Shown here: positions 43,481 to 58,400 of the stretch, piece after piece
Position numbering within the stretch: position 1 is the stretch's first letter
Layout of the letters: every line of letters begins with the position of its first letter
Assembly (NCBI RefSeq): GCF_964355755.1
Contig: NC_092670.1
Location: 4,055,001-4,119,000 of the forward strand
DNA: 64,000 bases
Direction: 5' to 3'
From: Antedon mediterranea
Lineage: Eukaryota; Echinodermata; Crinoidea; Comatulida; Antedonidae
The notes under the pieces: model-generated
What the model saw: only the letters and a program-made list of their open reading frames with translations
Databases searched by the model: none
Told to the model about the DNA's origin: nothing
Translations under genes and position numbers: made by a program

Positions 43481-46400
43481 TTAAACCTCAGTTTCACAAC
43501 TATGCGACTGTCGGTATAGTAGCCTCAAAGCACGCTCGTCTTGATTTAATACTGGGTACTGATACGCAGACATAATATTTTTGTATTTTTTCTTTTCGGA
43601 TTGCCGTTTTCTTAATGGTCCGACTCCTCCGGATGAACCTTCAGAATCGCTACAAACATCACCGCACGAACGCCGTTGAAGCCATCGAGATGGTGGTCGT
43701 CGATTGGTTGGTTGTGGTTTAGCGAATCGTGACGTCAGTGGTGGCACCATCTGTACGTTCAGCTGTCAACAAGAAAATGTACAGTGCTATTAATAATTAA
43801 TTAATAATAAATGAAACGGATTTTTCAAACTTTAGCATCCAAATTAGATTGAATATATAAATAATTTACAACGTAAGAACTCACGGTAAAGGCATCATTT
43901 TAGAAATACCATTTTAAAAATGGATTAATAAACAATAAATGATTTGGTGGTTATTAAATAATTTTAAAAAAAAAACCAAACGTAGAACAAATCTATCTCA
44001 AATATGTAAAATCTTCGATAATAATGAAAAATACAAAACAGATTCACAGTCCAAGGAGTTAAGTACCCAATACAGTATTTTGTTTTCTTTTTTTTTCTAT
44101 TACTATCTCAATCAAATTAACGTTAAAACCAACGAAATAATATTATTATTAAGTTGTTTTTTTAAATTCAACACTAGGCCTACATTAAATGTTGGGTTTA
44201 ATAATAATAATAATATTTATTCGGTCATCAATGTAAAAATAACCAGGAATGAGAATAGGCTAAAGCCCAAACAGATTCTGCACTCACTCCATATATTTAT
44301 ACCCTCCATAGTTATTTATACTTTGTAGGAATAGTCCAATTACAACAAAAGAGAACCAAAACGCAATGACATTTGTACATATTTCATGCAAAAATCAACG
44401 AATGTAAAACAATGGAGTTACAGTATGCTATAATCAAATCTAAGTATTGACATAAAATACACTGATCACCGTCATGCATTTAGACAAAAGTTATAAAAAA
44501 GAATGCAAAAACAGAAATTAGTTAGAAAGAAATAAAAGAAGGATTACGGTCTTGTGAATAAATGTTAAGAAAATCATTAATATCATCATACACTTTTATA
44601 ATAATAATTTAGATTTATGGAGGTACAGTAGGCCCACTGGTAAGCCAAATATCTGTTCATGATTGGTAGTTAAGAAACAAATAAATAAAAATAAACTTCG
44701 TCACATTTATACTTCAGGCCTATTATAAGTTAACCAAATTATAATGAACAAATTTTACAAAATACTTTTAAAGAAAAGAATAAATTAAGAACACCTATTT
44801 TATATAAAACATAGCGCATGCGTATACCACGTACTAAATATAGTTGTCATCATCACAATCGAGGTGTTAGTGTTTAGATTCTTTGGACTGCATGTGTTTA
44901 AAAGAATGGAGAAAAGCAGAATATAATAATATTACAAGCAAAATGCAAGTATTTTGTAAACATGTTTTTTTATCTTAAAAATTGATTGATATGCGTAATA
45001 CCTTACGTAGTAAACAATGCTTTGTAGGGTAATTTACATTTTATCAAAACTACCGAGTAGCCTATGTATACTGTATCAATATTATTTTAAACTACTGAGT
45101 AGCCTATGTATACTGTATCAATATTATTTTTCAAAATGAGTAGTCAGCAACAAAGAATAAATAGCCATATTACATAATTATTCACAACATAGTTTTCTGA
45201 ATCTTAAATGAATGAATGAACCAATTTATTGTTTTAATTAAACATATACATTTTTTTTCCAAATAATTCAAAACAAAAACATAGCCTATACTTTTGCAAA
45301 CTTTTGGTATTATTATTTTTAAACCATTATCTTACCTTGCTCTTTGTGGCTGATTTTGAAGGTACGATTTTTGGTTTTAGTGGAGATTCTGTCGTTTGCA
45401 TTGGAGCAGGTGACTTTTCACTCCCACTATCAAACCCTTCTTCAGAAGCTATTGGTACCGTTCGTCTCTGTGCTGGTTTCAATTGGACATCTGGCTTTGT
45501 TTTACTTCTATTTGGTTGTGTAGTCAACGAAGTCTTTGATTGAGATGTTATAGTCGTTCTGGTTTCTGATCTCGTAGTTACGTTCGATGTAACATGTTTT
45601 TTTGGTTGTGGAGTATAAACATTAGAAGAAACTCTAAGAGGAGAAGAATGAGTGGATGATTGGCTTGACTTAGGTGAGCTTGTTCTGCTGTCATCGCGAG
45701 GGGATTGCCTACCAAACGACACCTTATATCCGTTACCCGTTGGAGTGCTAGGTGAATTCAAACGTTCTTGGTCGCGAGCTTGCATTTGGCTTTTAGTTTT
45801 AGGCAATAGACCAGGTATAAGGCACGTTCCCGTCTGTGATGGTGACACTGTACCCGAGGAGGACCATCCTATACTGCTATGCTTTTTAGGAATCAGAAAG
45901 CTTGGCGGTGTACTAGGAAGTCTGGAATCAGATCGCATTGGAGACAAGGTTGGAGGAGTAAAACTCTGTGGACTTGTTATACTACGTTTTCTTATATCTT
46001 GTCCAAGTAGACCTGAGCCAGATCCAAATCTAGATGGACGTTCTAAAGTTCTCGAGGGTCTCGAAAAGCTATTTTCAGGATCAGTAAACCTTTTTTCTGA
46101 ATCACTGTCACTGCCACCTCCACCAGTAGTGATTTCAGAATCAGAGTATTGCCCTCCACAGCGGCTTCTGTTTCTATTTCTTCCTAGTGGTGGGGTCGTA
46201 CGAGATGGACTGTGGTTATGTTCTAGTGCCTTTCTAACTGTCTCCACAAAACCTTCTTCCATCTTGTCTGCAATGTATCTTGGATCATCCATAGGTAATG
46301 ATGTAGATTTTCTGTCGGTTTCCCGAAGCATACCTCTAACACTAAACCGACCTGGTGATGTGATGACAGGCCTGTTTTGTCGTCTTCTCGGCACACACTC

Positions 46401-49400
46401 ATTCTTACACACCCAATCGGTCACTGGACGTTCGGTGGATCTGCTCCGTGTGTACCGCTGCCCTTCTGAACTTCGGTTACTGGGCCGTCCAAGGCTCGAT
46501 GACTTGTACGGAGATATTTGTTCACGAACCATTGAGTCTAATACATCTGGTTGAGATCTTGCTCTAAAAGTAGAACAGATATACTATTATGTAAATCGGA
46601 TGCGTTTATATCCGTTTTGTATCCATTTGTGCATACTTTAAAAACCTTAAAATCCCCCCCCCCCCTCTCATATACCAGGGTGACTTGCATAAACAACTCA
46701 GAACCTTAAGACCCCCCCCCCCCCCCACTCTTACACCAGAGTGACTTGCTTAAACTAAGCAAAAACACAGACTTAGCCTTAGGATAATACCTTTTTAATT
46801 TAGCTGCAAATTCAGTGCGAATTTGGCCCTCATAGCTTGTTAGATCCATTTTAACTTGTTCTAACTGTTCCAGAGCCTAGAAAACAAAGGACATAGCAAG
46901 TGACAACCACCTACCTTTCAGATCGATCTTTTGATGTTAATTGACCCCTCTGAAGCGTTAAGAATGTAGGATTAAAAGAGGAAATGTTAGTTTGATTAAT
47001 ATCAAAGAAATGAAGCAATAATATACCACTACTATTATAGAATAAACTATAATAGGCTTTATAGTATGTTATTGAATAGTATACAAATAATGAATGTTCA
47101 TGAGTGTGATGGTACAAATAATGAATGTTCATGAGTGTAATGGTACAAATAATGTCATGAGGTGAAAGATGACAGGATCGCCTTTCAGCTTTAACCAAAT
47201 GAAAATGATTTGTAGGCCATAACAGGCAGGAAAATAAAAAACATTCATTAGTTTTGTAAATAGATTAAAAAGATTAAAGATAAAATAGATTCCTGTCATT
47301 TGAACCAGATTGAATAAAAGATAAACATGAATGAATCAAAATCATACTACAAATGATTTAAAGCTAAAAGTGCTTTCGGGTCTAAATCGAGTGCGATTTT
47401 AAATGTTGTTATTGTTTATTATACAGAAAATGTCGCAAAACGTTAGGCGCGTAAGGCGGCGCTATTGAATTTTATCGGGGATTTTTTTTCGTACAAAAAT
47501 CACACGATCGTTTAATAGAACTATCTATTGACCCATAACCGTCCAATCAAATGACATGAATTTATTTAGGCGTGATAATAGTATATATTATTATTAGTAT
47601 TTAGTATAGTATACTAATGAATGTTTATGAGTGCGATAGTGCAAATAATTGATGAAAAATCGAGTCAATGTGTGTGTTTTAGCCTAAATTATCATTTTTT
47701 ACGACACGATACAGTTTCTCACGGTAGCCCAGCTAACATAATTTCAAATACAGCATATAAGGCCCTTATTAATTTACAATATGGGACCATGAAAACAGCA
47801 ACCTATTACCACTCTCTGGACGTATAATCGTTCATGTGTAACATCGTTTCACATTCGTCCTCAATCTTCTTCTTAAAACCCTCACAAACATTTCCCACTG
47901 TCACGAGCAGCACAACATAAATGACAAATTTATACAGACGAGCGATAACTGTACGAGTGATAACTGTAAGCGGTTAACGGTAAAGCGGAAAACAAAAATT
48001 TTAGAATCTATTATTTTCTACGACCGCTCAGGATAGATAAAGATTGATAAACCGACCGCGTGAGCCTATAGCGGTATAAATATACTGCAGACTATCGCAC
48101 CGCATCAGTTATCTAGTTCCATTCATCTATGTATTGTGGAATATATAATATTAGTTAACAAAGCTACAAAAACGTATTATAACAGCAAAGAATGTATAAC
48201 ATGCAAAATAAAAGTACAAGAAACGCTTCTTGTTTATATAGAAAACGGTGTAAACATGCAACAAATTGAGTATCACATTTACTGAACAACGTAACAACGT
48301 AAGGTGGTGATTGCGGGATTCAATCCAAATTAAATAAAGATACAATTTACAGAATGTTTAAAATAACCCACAGTAATAAATATTTAGTTAAAACCTTCTT
48401 GTACATTTTTGCAAACCATCTAAGCTGACACGGGCCTTTTTTGATCGTACAATTTGGATTTTCTGTATTCCTTGTTTAATAATTTTCAACATGTTAAATA
48501 ATTCAGAAAATAACACATAGAAAATAGCATGGGCGCGCTACTATGTGCCACTCTATTTATAGAACCTCCTGTACACTTTTTCAGACCCGAGAGTATCTAT
48601 GCCTACTTAGGCCCAACAGGTTTCATTGTAATTGACTGTAGGCCTAATTGTAATAATATGATTTAAGATTAACAAAAGCCTGTTTATTTCCGAGAATGTG
48701 GTGGTGGTAATAGCAATCAATTACAAACAGACGCCAAAACGAATCACTTGTCTTAATTGGACTTACAAGGGATATCTCTATACAATAGTTAGAAGGAGAA
48801 ACCTTATCATAAGATCGTTCCATATTGTATTGTCTCTTAGCGCCCCCTATCGAACAGGCTCGATCAACACTTTTGCTACGTGCATGAGAGGTGGAGTTTC
48901 TCACTTTGCTTTCACTGGTGTTGGTTGAAACAATCTTTCCGTTTGTTATCAAATCTTGATGAACCTGTCATAAAATACAAACGGATTAAATTCAAACGCA
49001 AACAAATTAAAATAAACAAAACTAAAACGGAAATAAAAGGAGAAACAGGAATGAAGTATGATTAGATAGATGCAGGTAGATTTAAACTAAACTAAAGTTC
49101 GATCAGTATTGAAAGTAATGTGATGTATATCCTTAATTTTGATTTTTTTTTAAATAACAATAAATATTGTGCTTGTTAATTACACATTTGTTTTTAAGGA
49201 AACATTGTGAAGGAAAGAAAATTAGTATTATTAGTAGTAGTATGATCAACTAATATTCGCATGGAATTGGAAAGTTTCAGTGAGAAAGAGTGAGATCACA
49301 ACGCTAAAACGTTAAGACAAAGTAATTTTCTATTAATAAATTAATTTCAAATTTAAGTATAATACAAACAAGGTCAGCATTGGCTATATTTAATAAAGGA

Positions 49401-52400
49401 TGATACGGTAGCATTCTATATAAAAGATTCCATTATCTGATCGTCGCTTTAGATGCAATTAAAATTAAAAATAAAATATAACATAATTTCAATGACTATT
49501 AACCAAACCAAAATTTGAAACAAAACGGCACAATTAGAACTAAGTATGTTTGGATGCAACCATTTATTTGTATGAAGCTAGTGCAAACATGTGGAGTTTT
49601 AGTGCATTCCGAAGCAGATTAAAACCTACCGACATTGGACAAGTTCCACTAAAATCTGTGTTTGACGTTGGCGACTCGAGTCCAGTTCCTGATCGTATTC
49701 TTCTCATCTAAAACAAATTACGGTTGGAAATTTAAAACAAAATAAATTCCACAAACATGTATTAAATTCCCTGAACTTAATATCTTTGAACTGAGGAAAC
49801 TGTGCGTACAGTACACTACCCTGACTTGAGAGACAATCTTGGGTCTTAACGTCCTCATCCAATTAAGCTCCTTTTTGACCGAACACAGTTCCGGTAAAAT
49901 ATACTTTTAAACAGTCGTGCGGGCAAAGGGCGGACCACAGGAGCCCTTTTCTCACGGGCATGCCGGCAAATCCTGTATAGATGCCTGCATCGTTACCGGC
50001 ATCACAGAGGATGCTTTGTAGACATTTCATTTAATTTGATTTAGACCAGCTTTGTTGCAATATTGTGCAACCTTGTGCATCTACATAGGACTATCGTGCC
50101 GAGAATATAACTATGTTATTACCTCCGCCACGGAGGTTATTGTATATGTTTTCCATATAGAAATTGCGGTAAAATTAAATTTTAAAAATTATAGTCTGTT
50201 TATTGTCTGTTCTTGCAATAAATATATGTACATCATTATATATTGCTACCAGCTACATATTTTACACACGTTTGTTATTATATCATCGAAGTTAATTAAT
50301 CCAATATAATAATAGTTAAGACTAACACATTGCCATTGTCAGGTCACATCATAAATATGTTTAAGTTATTGCTTCAAATATAATAAACAACGAATGGTAA
50401 TGTTTGTAATTCATTTCTACATATGATACAGTATGTACAAGATTTTACCTCAGAAAAAAGGGCCTCAATTCTACTCAACTCGAGTCTTCGTGACGTCATG
50501 TTTTCTTGTAATCGTTTTTGTAGATCGTATCTTTCAACTGTCCATAAATCACGTTCCTGAAGTAACCTGGCCTCCATTTCTGACGTTCTCTGGTAAGACT
50601 CTTCAACAACTGTATGCTTTCGAAGAAGCTATATAAACATTATTTTGAATTAGTTTTAATGATAGCACGGACATTTATTTGTCATTCACGATCATGATTA
50701 GCATTAATATTATGTTATGAACGTACTATTTAGGCGTTTTAGGAAGGAATGGCAAGTTTGACATAACCAAATTTAAATAACCAAGATTGGTCTACAAGCC
50801 TTAATTTTACTCTTTGCATACCTCACTTATTCGACTTTCAGCCCTTTGCCGATCATCTTCAAGAAGTTTTCTTTCTCTTCCGAAGTTTTCTTGAAGAGCA
50901 GCCCTCTCTCGATGCCACTTTACTGCGCTATTCTCTACCTGACGACGAAGCTCAATGGTTTTGTTATGAAGGTCCGAGATGACACGGCGGTGCTCGATAC
51001 GCTCTTTATCCCATGCCATCTTCAACCTTGCTTCAAGTTCTTCGTGTTTTAACTTTTTCTTTCCTTGTAGTTCCAACTAAAACCAATAAAGTTAATTGAA
51101 TTTACTTGGTTATACATTAGTGTCTGATTGTTAGATGTTATGTTACTAGAGTGTTTATTCATGTGTGTTACATATCCTAGCACTATTGCATTGAATAAGA
51201 AATACTGGATTATGATATAAGTTATTGTTTTAATGTATTTATGCTCTTGATTAGACCGATTTCAAGTGAACCAGAATATCATCAATAAATAGCTTACTCT
51301 CTGAATCTTTGCTTGAAGTTCATTGCGCATAATGTCCCATCCTGATTTTTCGTCAACATAATTCTTTTGAATGACCTCTGCTCGTTGAGTTTCAGATGTA
51401 AGTTGGGCGTGTACCTCTCGTTTTTCTCGTTGTATTTCTTCCAATAGCTGTTTACTTCGTTTGGCCTAAGTACAGAATTTAAGTTGTTTAGTGTAAACGT
51501 AAATGCATTAAGAAACCTCTCTTACTTAGAGTGGCATTATTTAGTTGTAATTGATTCTCAATCATGACCGTTTTGGTTATAAACTACATAAACTTATAAA
51601 ATAATCAAGATACTTAATACGTCATGATTAGGCCTACATCTTTTTAGAGTAATGATGACCATGGATTTCATCATGTCTGCATCTTTTAGAAGAAATGGTC
51701 AGATGTCAAGAAATGTCATCTGATTATATAAAGTGTTTAAATTAAAGATTACGAACTCCTAAGTCCAAATTTCTAAGAGTAAATTCACACGTTAAGCCTG
51801 TTAGATTATGTTAGATATTAAACTTAAAATATATTTACTATCAATGCTTCTCTTTCATGATCAGCTTTTGCTGCTGCTAAGTCTACTTTCAAAACTTCTA
51901 GTTGACTTTTGATAGATCCAACTTCTCGCTTTGCTTCCAATGAGGTGGTTTCGTAAAAACAACGCTGCCTTATTTCGTATTGCATCTGATCTTCTAAATA
52001 TTTGCTCTCTTCTCTGAACAGTTTTGTTTCACTTTCAAGTCTAAACTTATGGGCTGCAGCTTCGGTTCGAAGTAACTTCTCCTCTCTCTGATGCCTATCC
52101 AATATCTCGATCTTAGTATTGTTTAGTTCCTCACGCTGGGATTCTAAGTTTACTCGTAACGTCTCTATTTTCTTATTCGCTTCTTCGATTAAATTATCTC
52201 GCTGTTCAATCTGTAAAAAGAAATTCTTCATTAGAAAGTATATCCTATATTTAAAAATTATGTTGAACATTCGTTCCCGGTTGAAGATAAAATTCTTGGC
52301 CTAAAGTATGTATTTTTATGTTTTTCTAACACATCCAACTCGGATAGATAAACTTGACAATGGTCATAAAGTTTAATTTGAGGTACAGCCCAGAGTTGAA

Positions 52401-55400
52401 CCGCGGATCTTAGGATTGGAAGATAAACATGTAAACCACAATTTACGCTATAGTTAAGTCCCTATTCACATTCCAAGAAGAAGAATTTTTTTTTTTTTAT
52501 TTATTAGTCAGCAAAGCACTATTTAGATTTGTACATAATTGGTTCAACCAACTCGGTTAATATAAGTCGACTGGGCTAATCCTGAATAAGTTTGAAGATA
52601 ACATGCATATATATTTACTGAAATATACCTCTTTCATGAGACGTTGACGCTCATCTTTAAACGAACTCTCACTCGCTTTCAATGATTCGGACATTTCGTT
52701 GGCGGCTTCAAGTTTTGTACAAAGTTCTGTATTTCGTTTTTCTGTTATATCATCAATAGTACGAAGTTTATGTCTTAAGTCTTTTATATCACTTAAGTAT
52801 TTAACTCGTTCAGCTTTCCAAGATTCTTCCTTATTAGATAACGTAGATGTTAAAGATTTGATGTCAGCCATTAATTTAGAGCGTTCGCTCTCCCATGTTT
52901 TTCCTTCAGACGTCACTTGTGAATTATCACATACTGCTGCCTGCTGAATATTTTGTTTTTCTGCGTCCGTTTTGTGTGTTTGATTAATCAGTTCTTTTCG
53001 TTCTCCAGCCCATTTTGCCTCTTTTTCATTTTGCATTCTTTCTAAATCATGAATTAGTTTCAATTGAATTGCATTGTCTTTGTCAAAATCTTTAAGCTTT
53101 TCTTTAAGTTCACCAATTTCGCGAACCTTGCATCGAATCTCAAGCTCTTTTTCTTCCAAATCAATTTTAGTTTCATGCGCACGAAGTTTTAATTCTTTTT
53201 CAAAATTGTCGTTAATTCTCTTTCTTTCTGCTCCCCAATCGTCTTCCATTTGTTTCAACGTCTGTTGAACTGACGCAATTCTTTGTTCCCGTTCCAACAC
53301 TTTCTTCTCAAGCTCTTCAATTTTGATTTCCATCTCATTGATCTGGAATTCAAGGTTGTTTTTTTCTTTCTTCAAACGTTCAAGTTCCTGATTATATTTA
53401 AATTGTTTAGCGTTATTGTTTTCATTACAGTGTTTCAAATATTGCAATTTCTCAATATCCCATTCTTCACGTTCTTTTCTAATTTTTATATCTGTTTCTC
53501 GGTGTTCAACCTGCAGCGTTGATAACTTATTATGTAGTACAGTTCTCTCTTGCTTCAAAATATCCCTTGCTGCCTTCAACTCTTCATTTTCTACTGTCAG
53601 CTGTGGGTAATAATACAAGTATGTTGTTTTAAAGAGTACTTACATGCAATTTGATTAGACATACCTCCCATAAGGTTTTACAAACAAGCTATTGAAACGG
53701 TGATAATACGATAGGATTGCTTTACATGGTAATGTAAAGTAAATGCGATATTGCTTTCTGACGTTTTATTATAGATAGTGAGACATGTGTAATTTGTCAA
53801 CTTCTAAGTTGCTCACGTTAATTTTAGGTTCGATTCTATATTCTTGATTTTACTTTTGAATTATCTTTGTATAAATCAATAATACAATGTTATATGCAGA
53901 AATTTAGGTGTGTAAAATAGCGTTTAAAACTAGTAAATATTCTATTGATTACAATACAATTTTTAACTAAAACGTGTCCTAAATATAATGTAATTTAGAT
54001 TCAAAATTGTTGACATGGTATGAAATCTACTTTTGCAGGAGTATGATAATAGTGTATTATATGGTACCATGAAAATAATCAAACAACAATCTACACACGT
54101 CATGTAAATTAATACAAAAACTTAATAGTTCATATACCTTCCTCTAAAGCTCTGTCTACACTATCAAACTTTATGTGACAAAATGTGATGTGCTCATATA
54201 TGGACATGATGATGTCATATCATTACTATATATGGGAATATCACTACCATATTTGGGCACATCACAAACTAGTTTGATAGTGTAGACAGAGCTTAACAAT
54301 AATGTTACATTACCTTTTGTATTGTAGTTGCGGCTGAAGCTGCTTGGTCCTTGTACTTCCAACATTCTTTGTCAATCGTAGCGAGTTGATTTTCAAGCCG
54401 TCTACGAACGTGCTGTAAATCTTGCATCTGCTTACTTAGGTCATCTGAAGACTTTACAAACAAATAAACATGGTTAGTTCAGTACCGTATAATAACATAC
54501 ATAAATTCAATCGCGCATACAATCAAGAACAATAATTGTTCCATCGTATCATACTGAGGTCAAGTCGCCATCGGATTTTATCAAAAGTTAATTGTATGAG
54601 AGGCTTATTTGAACATCAAGCAGAAGATACTGGATTTGAATCTATGTTTGATTTGAATGTATTTAGAAGAGCATTATGAAAATTACATACAAATTGACAA
54701 AGTTTAACTACATAAATTACAGATAAATACATTATTTTATAGACGATGTTCCAGGATAGCACAAAAAGCTTTTTCTAATTTTAACAGATTTTATACAACT
54801 TCACCGATTCAATGAATACTTCCCAGTTGGTGCTGTTGTAGTTCTTTTCATGTTGGCTAAATCTACACAAAGTATTTCTTATACTTTTTATTTCCATAGA
54901 TATCCTCATCTTCAACGTCATTAATTAATTATTTGCAATATATCACTCGATTATGAATTTATTCTAAATAAAGTACCTGTTTTGGATCGGAATGCTTGTT
55001 TAATTTTTCTTCTAATTCCATTGCTTTCTTTTTGAATGCCTCAATTCTCTTCAGCAAATCTGCCTTTTCTTTCTTCCAATTGAATCCCTCCATTTTTCGT
55101 TGTAATTCCACACTTTCTTTCTCAAAAATGTATTTTCTTTCAATTCGTTTCTTATCTTCCGCCGCCTGTGACACAAAACTCGGCTTAAAATACTGCTCGT
55201 ATGTATTATTGGAGTTATTGCAAATTAGCAAGTTGGTGATGGCGGGTAGTTGTTATAGCAACCAGTACACGCGATGACGTTAGAATGTATGCGTAGAGTG
55301 AGAAAGAAGAGGTTATAACAAAACCGTTAGTATATTATTACTAAATATCGCAATGTACAATGTTAGTTCCTAAACACGTACTAGACTAAGTTAAACAAAA

Positions 55401-58400
55401 CGTATGTCTAACGGTTAAAAACAGTTTGTTATCTAGCACACTAATGATGACATGTCTGAATATTAATAATATGAAACGCCTGTACTGTAGTTGTAGTAGG
55501 CGCGCATAGCTAATTCAAATATTACACACATTAACGGTCAGATGAGTTTCTGTTGGTTTTTTTAGTGACGTGTGCTACCATCAATCTTTGAATTAGTATT
55601 CAAATAATGGTAAGCACGACACTAAATTCATTAGAGGGAATACATTCTGGAATTTACTTTACTACACATGCGCTAAAGAATGTGCATAGCAACGTGCACA
55701 GTAGTTGGTTGTATTGAAAGTTGAACATTAATAATAGGAATATCATGGTTCCCTGATATACAGTATGTTATTGTACAATTACAATATTTATTATTTCTAA
55801 TGAAGAGTGTTACTCTTCCCTGGTCTAATAGAAAATAAAACACAATATGTTAACACCATAGAGATATTATAATATCTGTATGGTGCTACACGCAGTATCG
55901 GATGTGCATGGAAAAATGTAAAAGAGATGTGTAAGATTAAGATAAATGTGTAATTGAGAGATTCATATGGTTGAGAAATATGTGTACGATTGAGATATGT
56001 GTATGATTGAGATATGTGTACGATTAAGAGATGTGTGTACGATTAAGAGATGTGTGTACGATTAAGAGATGTGTACGATTGAGAAATGTGTACGATTGAG
56101 AAATGCACATGACTGACAGAGATGTACGATTGAGAGAGATGTGGACTAGTACTACGATTGAGACAGATGTGTACTACGATTGAGAAAAATATGCTTAAGG
56201 GATCAGATGTAGGATTGACAGATTGTGTACGATTGAGAAATGTGCATGCTTAAGGAAGAAGTAGGTTTGAGAACAATGTTTAAGGTTGGTTATTGGTGTA
56301 TCAATAGGACAATGTATCTTTTCAGAGAATAATGAAATTAATTTCACTATTCTCTGATATAATCGTTCAAACCTCAGCTAGCCTCTTTTCAAATTCAGCT
56401 CTCTCTAGTTTACGACGTTCTCGCTCGTCATCCAGTTCTTTGCGCATGTCCTCCAACAACATACTGCTCTCGTTCAGCTTTGATAAAATAGACATTTGTA
56501 TGATTTTTACATCGAAAATACAACAGAATAAAATAATGTTTAGTGCTAATATGCCTAAACACTAAATGTTAAGTGCATAAATAAGGGAAGATAAGGAAAG
56601 TCAACCCCGACAAAAAAGATCTGACGCCCCTGTTAATTGATGCTATAGGCCTAAACAAATTGAACTATACAAGCATATTAACATATTTTCAGAAGAACAA
56701 AAAAATATGCAATACTAAATGGACACAGTCTAGTTTTAAAGATCATAACTGAGTCGATAAAACTGGCGTTTCATACCTCGAATTTCAGTAACTCTCTTTC
56801 ACGATCTCGACCACCTGGGCTCCTATCTTCGTCATGGTCAACCGCATCGTTTGTCTCGCCTACAACATCAGGTTTACTATCGAGACCCGAGCGTGTTCGT
56901 TTTCTCTCTTCCTGTAATTGTTTCTCGAGGTGTGATATTCTCTCTTTTAAACATCTCTAAAAATCATTAAATAAAGCAGTCAATCTTTCAACTCATAAAA
57001 TATCCTCACCATTCAACGAATATAGAACATTTATTAATTGTTTTAACACACCTACTGTTTCTAAATTAAACTGTTATTCAATTAACCCATCCAATTCTAG
57101 CTCTGGATCTGGTAATCATCAAAGGCGGCTCTCCCGATTTTGACGCAGAATAGAACAGTTATCCACGTGAAGCATCACATTGTCTCAACAGCCTCGCGCG
57201 TTGCGAATTAATTTTTAGAAAGCTGAACGTTCAACAGTGCTGTTCGTCGTTCATTAGTGCAAAATAATTAACAGCACACGTAATTAACCAATCAAATAGC
57301 AATAATAAAAGCGGGTGTGTTATGTTTTATAACACAACTACTGTTCTAAAGTAAGTAAGCCTACATTTGTATTCAATTGATTCGTTCGGCTTCCATGGTT
57401 AGTCAGTGACGAATAAATACTAGGTGCATTGGCCGTTAAGAAAATAGGAAAAGCAAGACTTTGGTTTTGGCCGCCGGACCGGGCAGAGGTGGTTTAGTTG
57501 CGAACGAATACATAATATAGTTAATATTAATTTAATAAAAAATTTAGATAAAAAATTAAATCAGTGAATTTCACCTCAAAGTTTAGCTTTACTTCTGAAG
57601 AGTGTGTCTTGTCAGTAAAAACATCATCTCCTGTTGAATCTGAGCGGCTAGATGCTGGATGGTTCAGTTGTTCAATCTGGGCATTGTTGACTGCGATCTG
57701 AGACTTTTGTAAGTCAACAACCTGTTTCAGATCCTCATTTTCCAATGTTAGTTGTCGCATTTTCTCCTGTAGATCAACTTCTTTAGACGTCACCATTTTA
57801 GATTTAGTCATATCCTCTTTTACCTTTTGCACCTCAATCTCATATTTCTCCTCGTTCATCTCTTTGCTTCTTACAATACGTTGAAGTTCGTCTGTTTAGT
57901 AAAATGGTGATAAAGTAATCATACAATTATTATGTGTATTCATAGAATGAGTCTCTACACCTTTCTTAAAAGCTGAATATTAACTGACCCATTCCTGTTA
58001 TGCAGTGTCGTCGTTGCTATCAATGTAGGCCTAAATATGATATCAAATAGTTGGACCACTTGTGGTGAAACTAGTTTGTTTTGGCGGGACCATTAATGCA
58101 ACTCAGCAGGCGAATGAGTGACTGTGTCGTATGATTGCATTATGTACTAAAGATGAGTCACATTGAAAAATAAATGATAATAGTATAAGAAAATGTACTG
58201 AAAACTGTTTTGTACGGGAGCTTCTAAGTGCCATCGATGTCGACATGTAATTTTTGTAAAGTCAACTTGGCAAGATAATGTATCACGCCATGACGACATA
58301 TAGTAATATTGATGTCGACATGACAAGATAAATTATCTTGACAAGTCGCCAAGTGGGTCTGGGGAATGTTTATAGTATATAATTATATGAATGTTTATGA

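Noticed and set aside
45304-46554. Plus-strand frames at 45304-45543 and 45652-46554
   Set aside because: They lie opposite the large coding exon 46563-45336, which has correct splice sites and phase. The plus frames are shadows.
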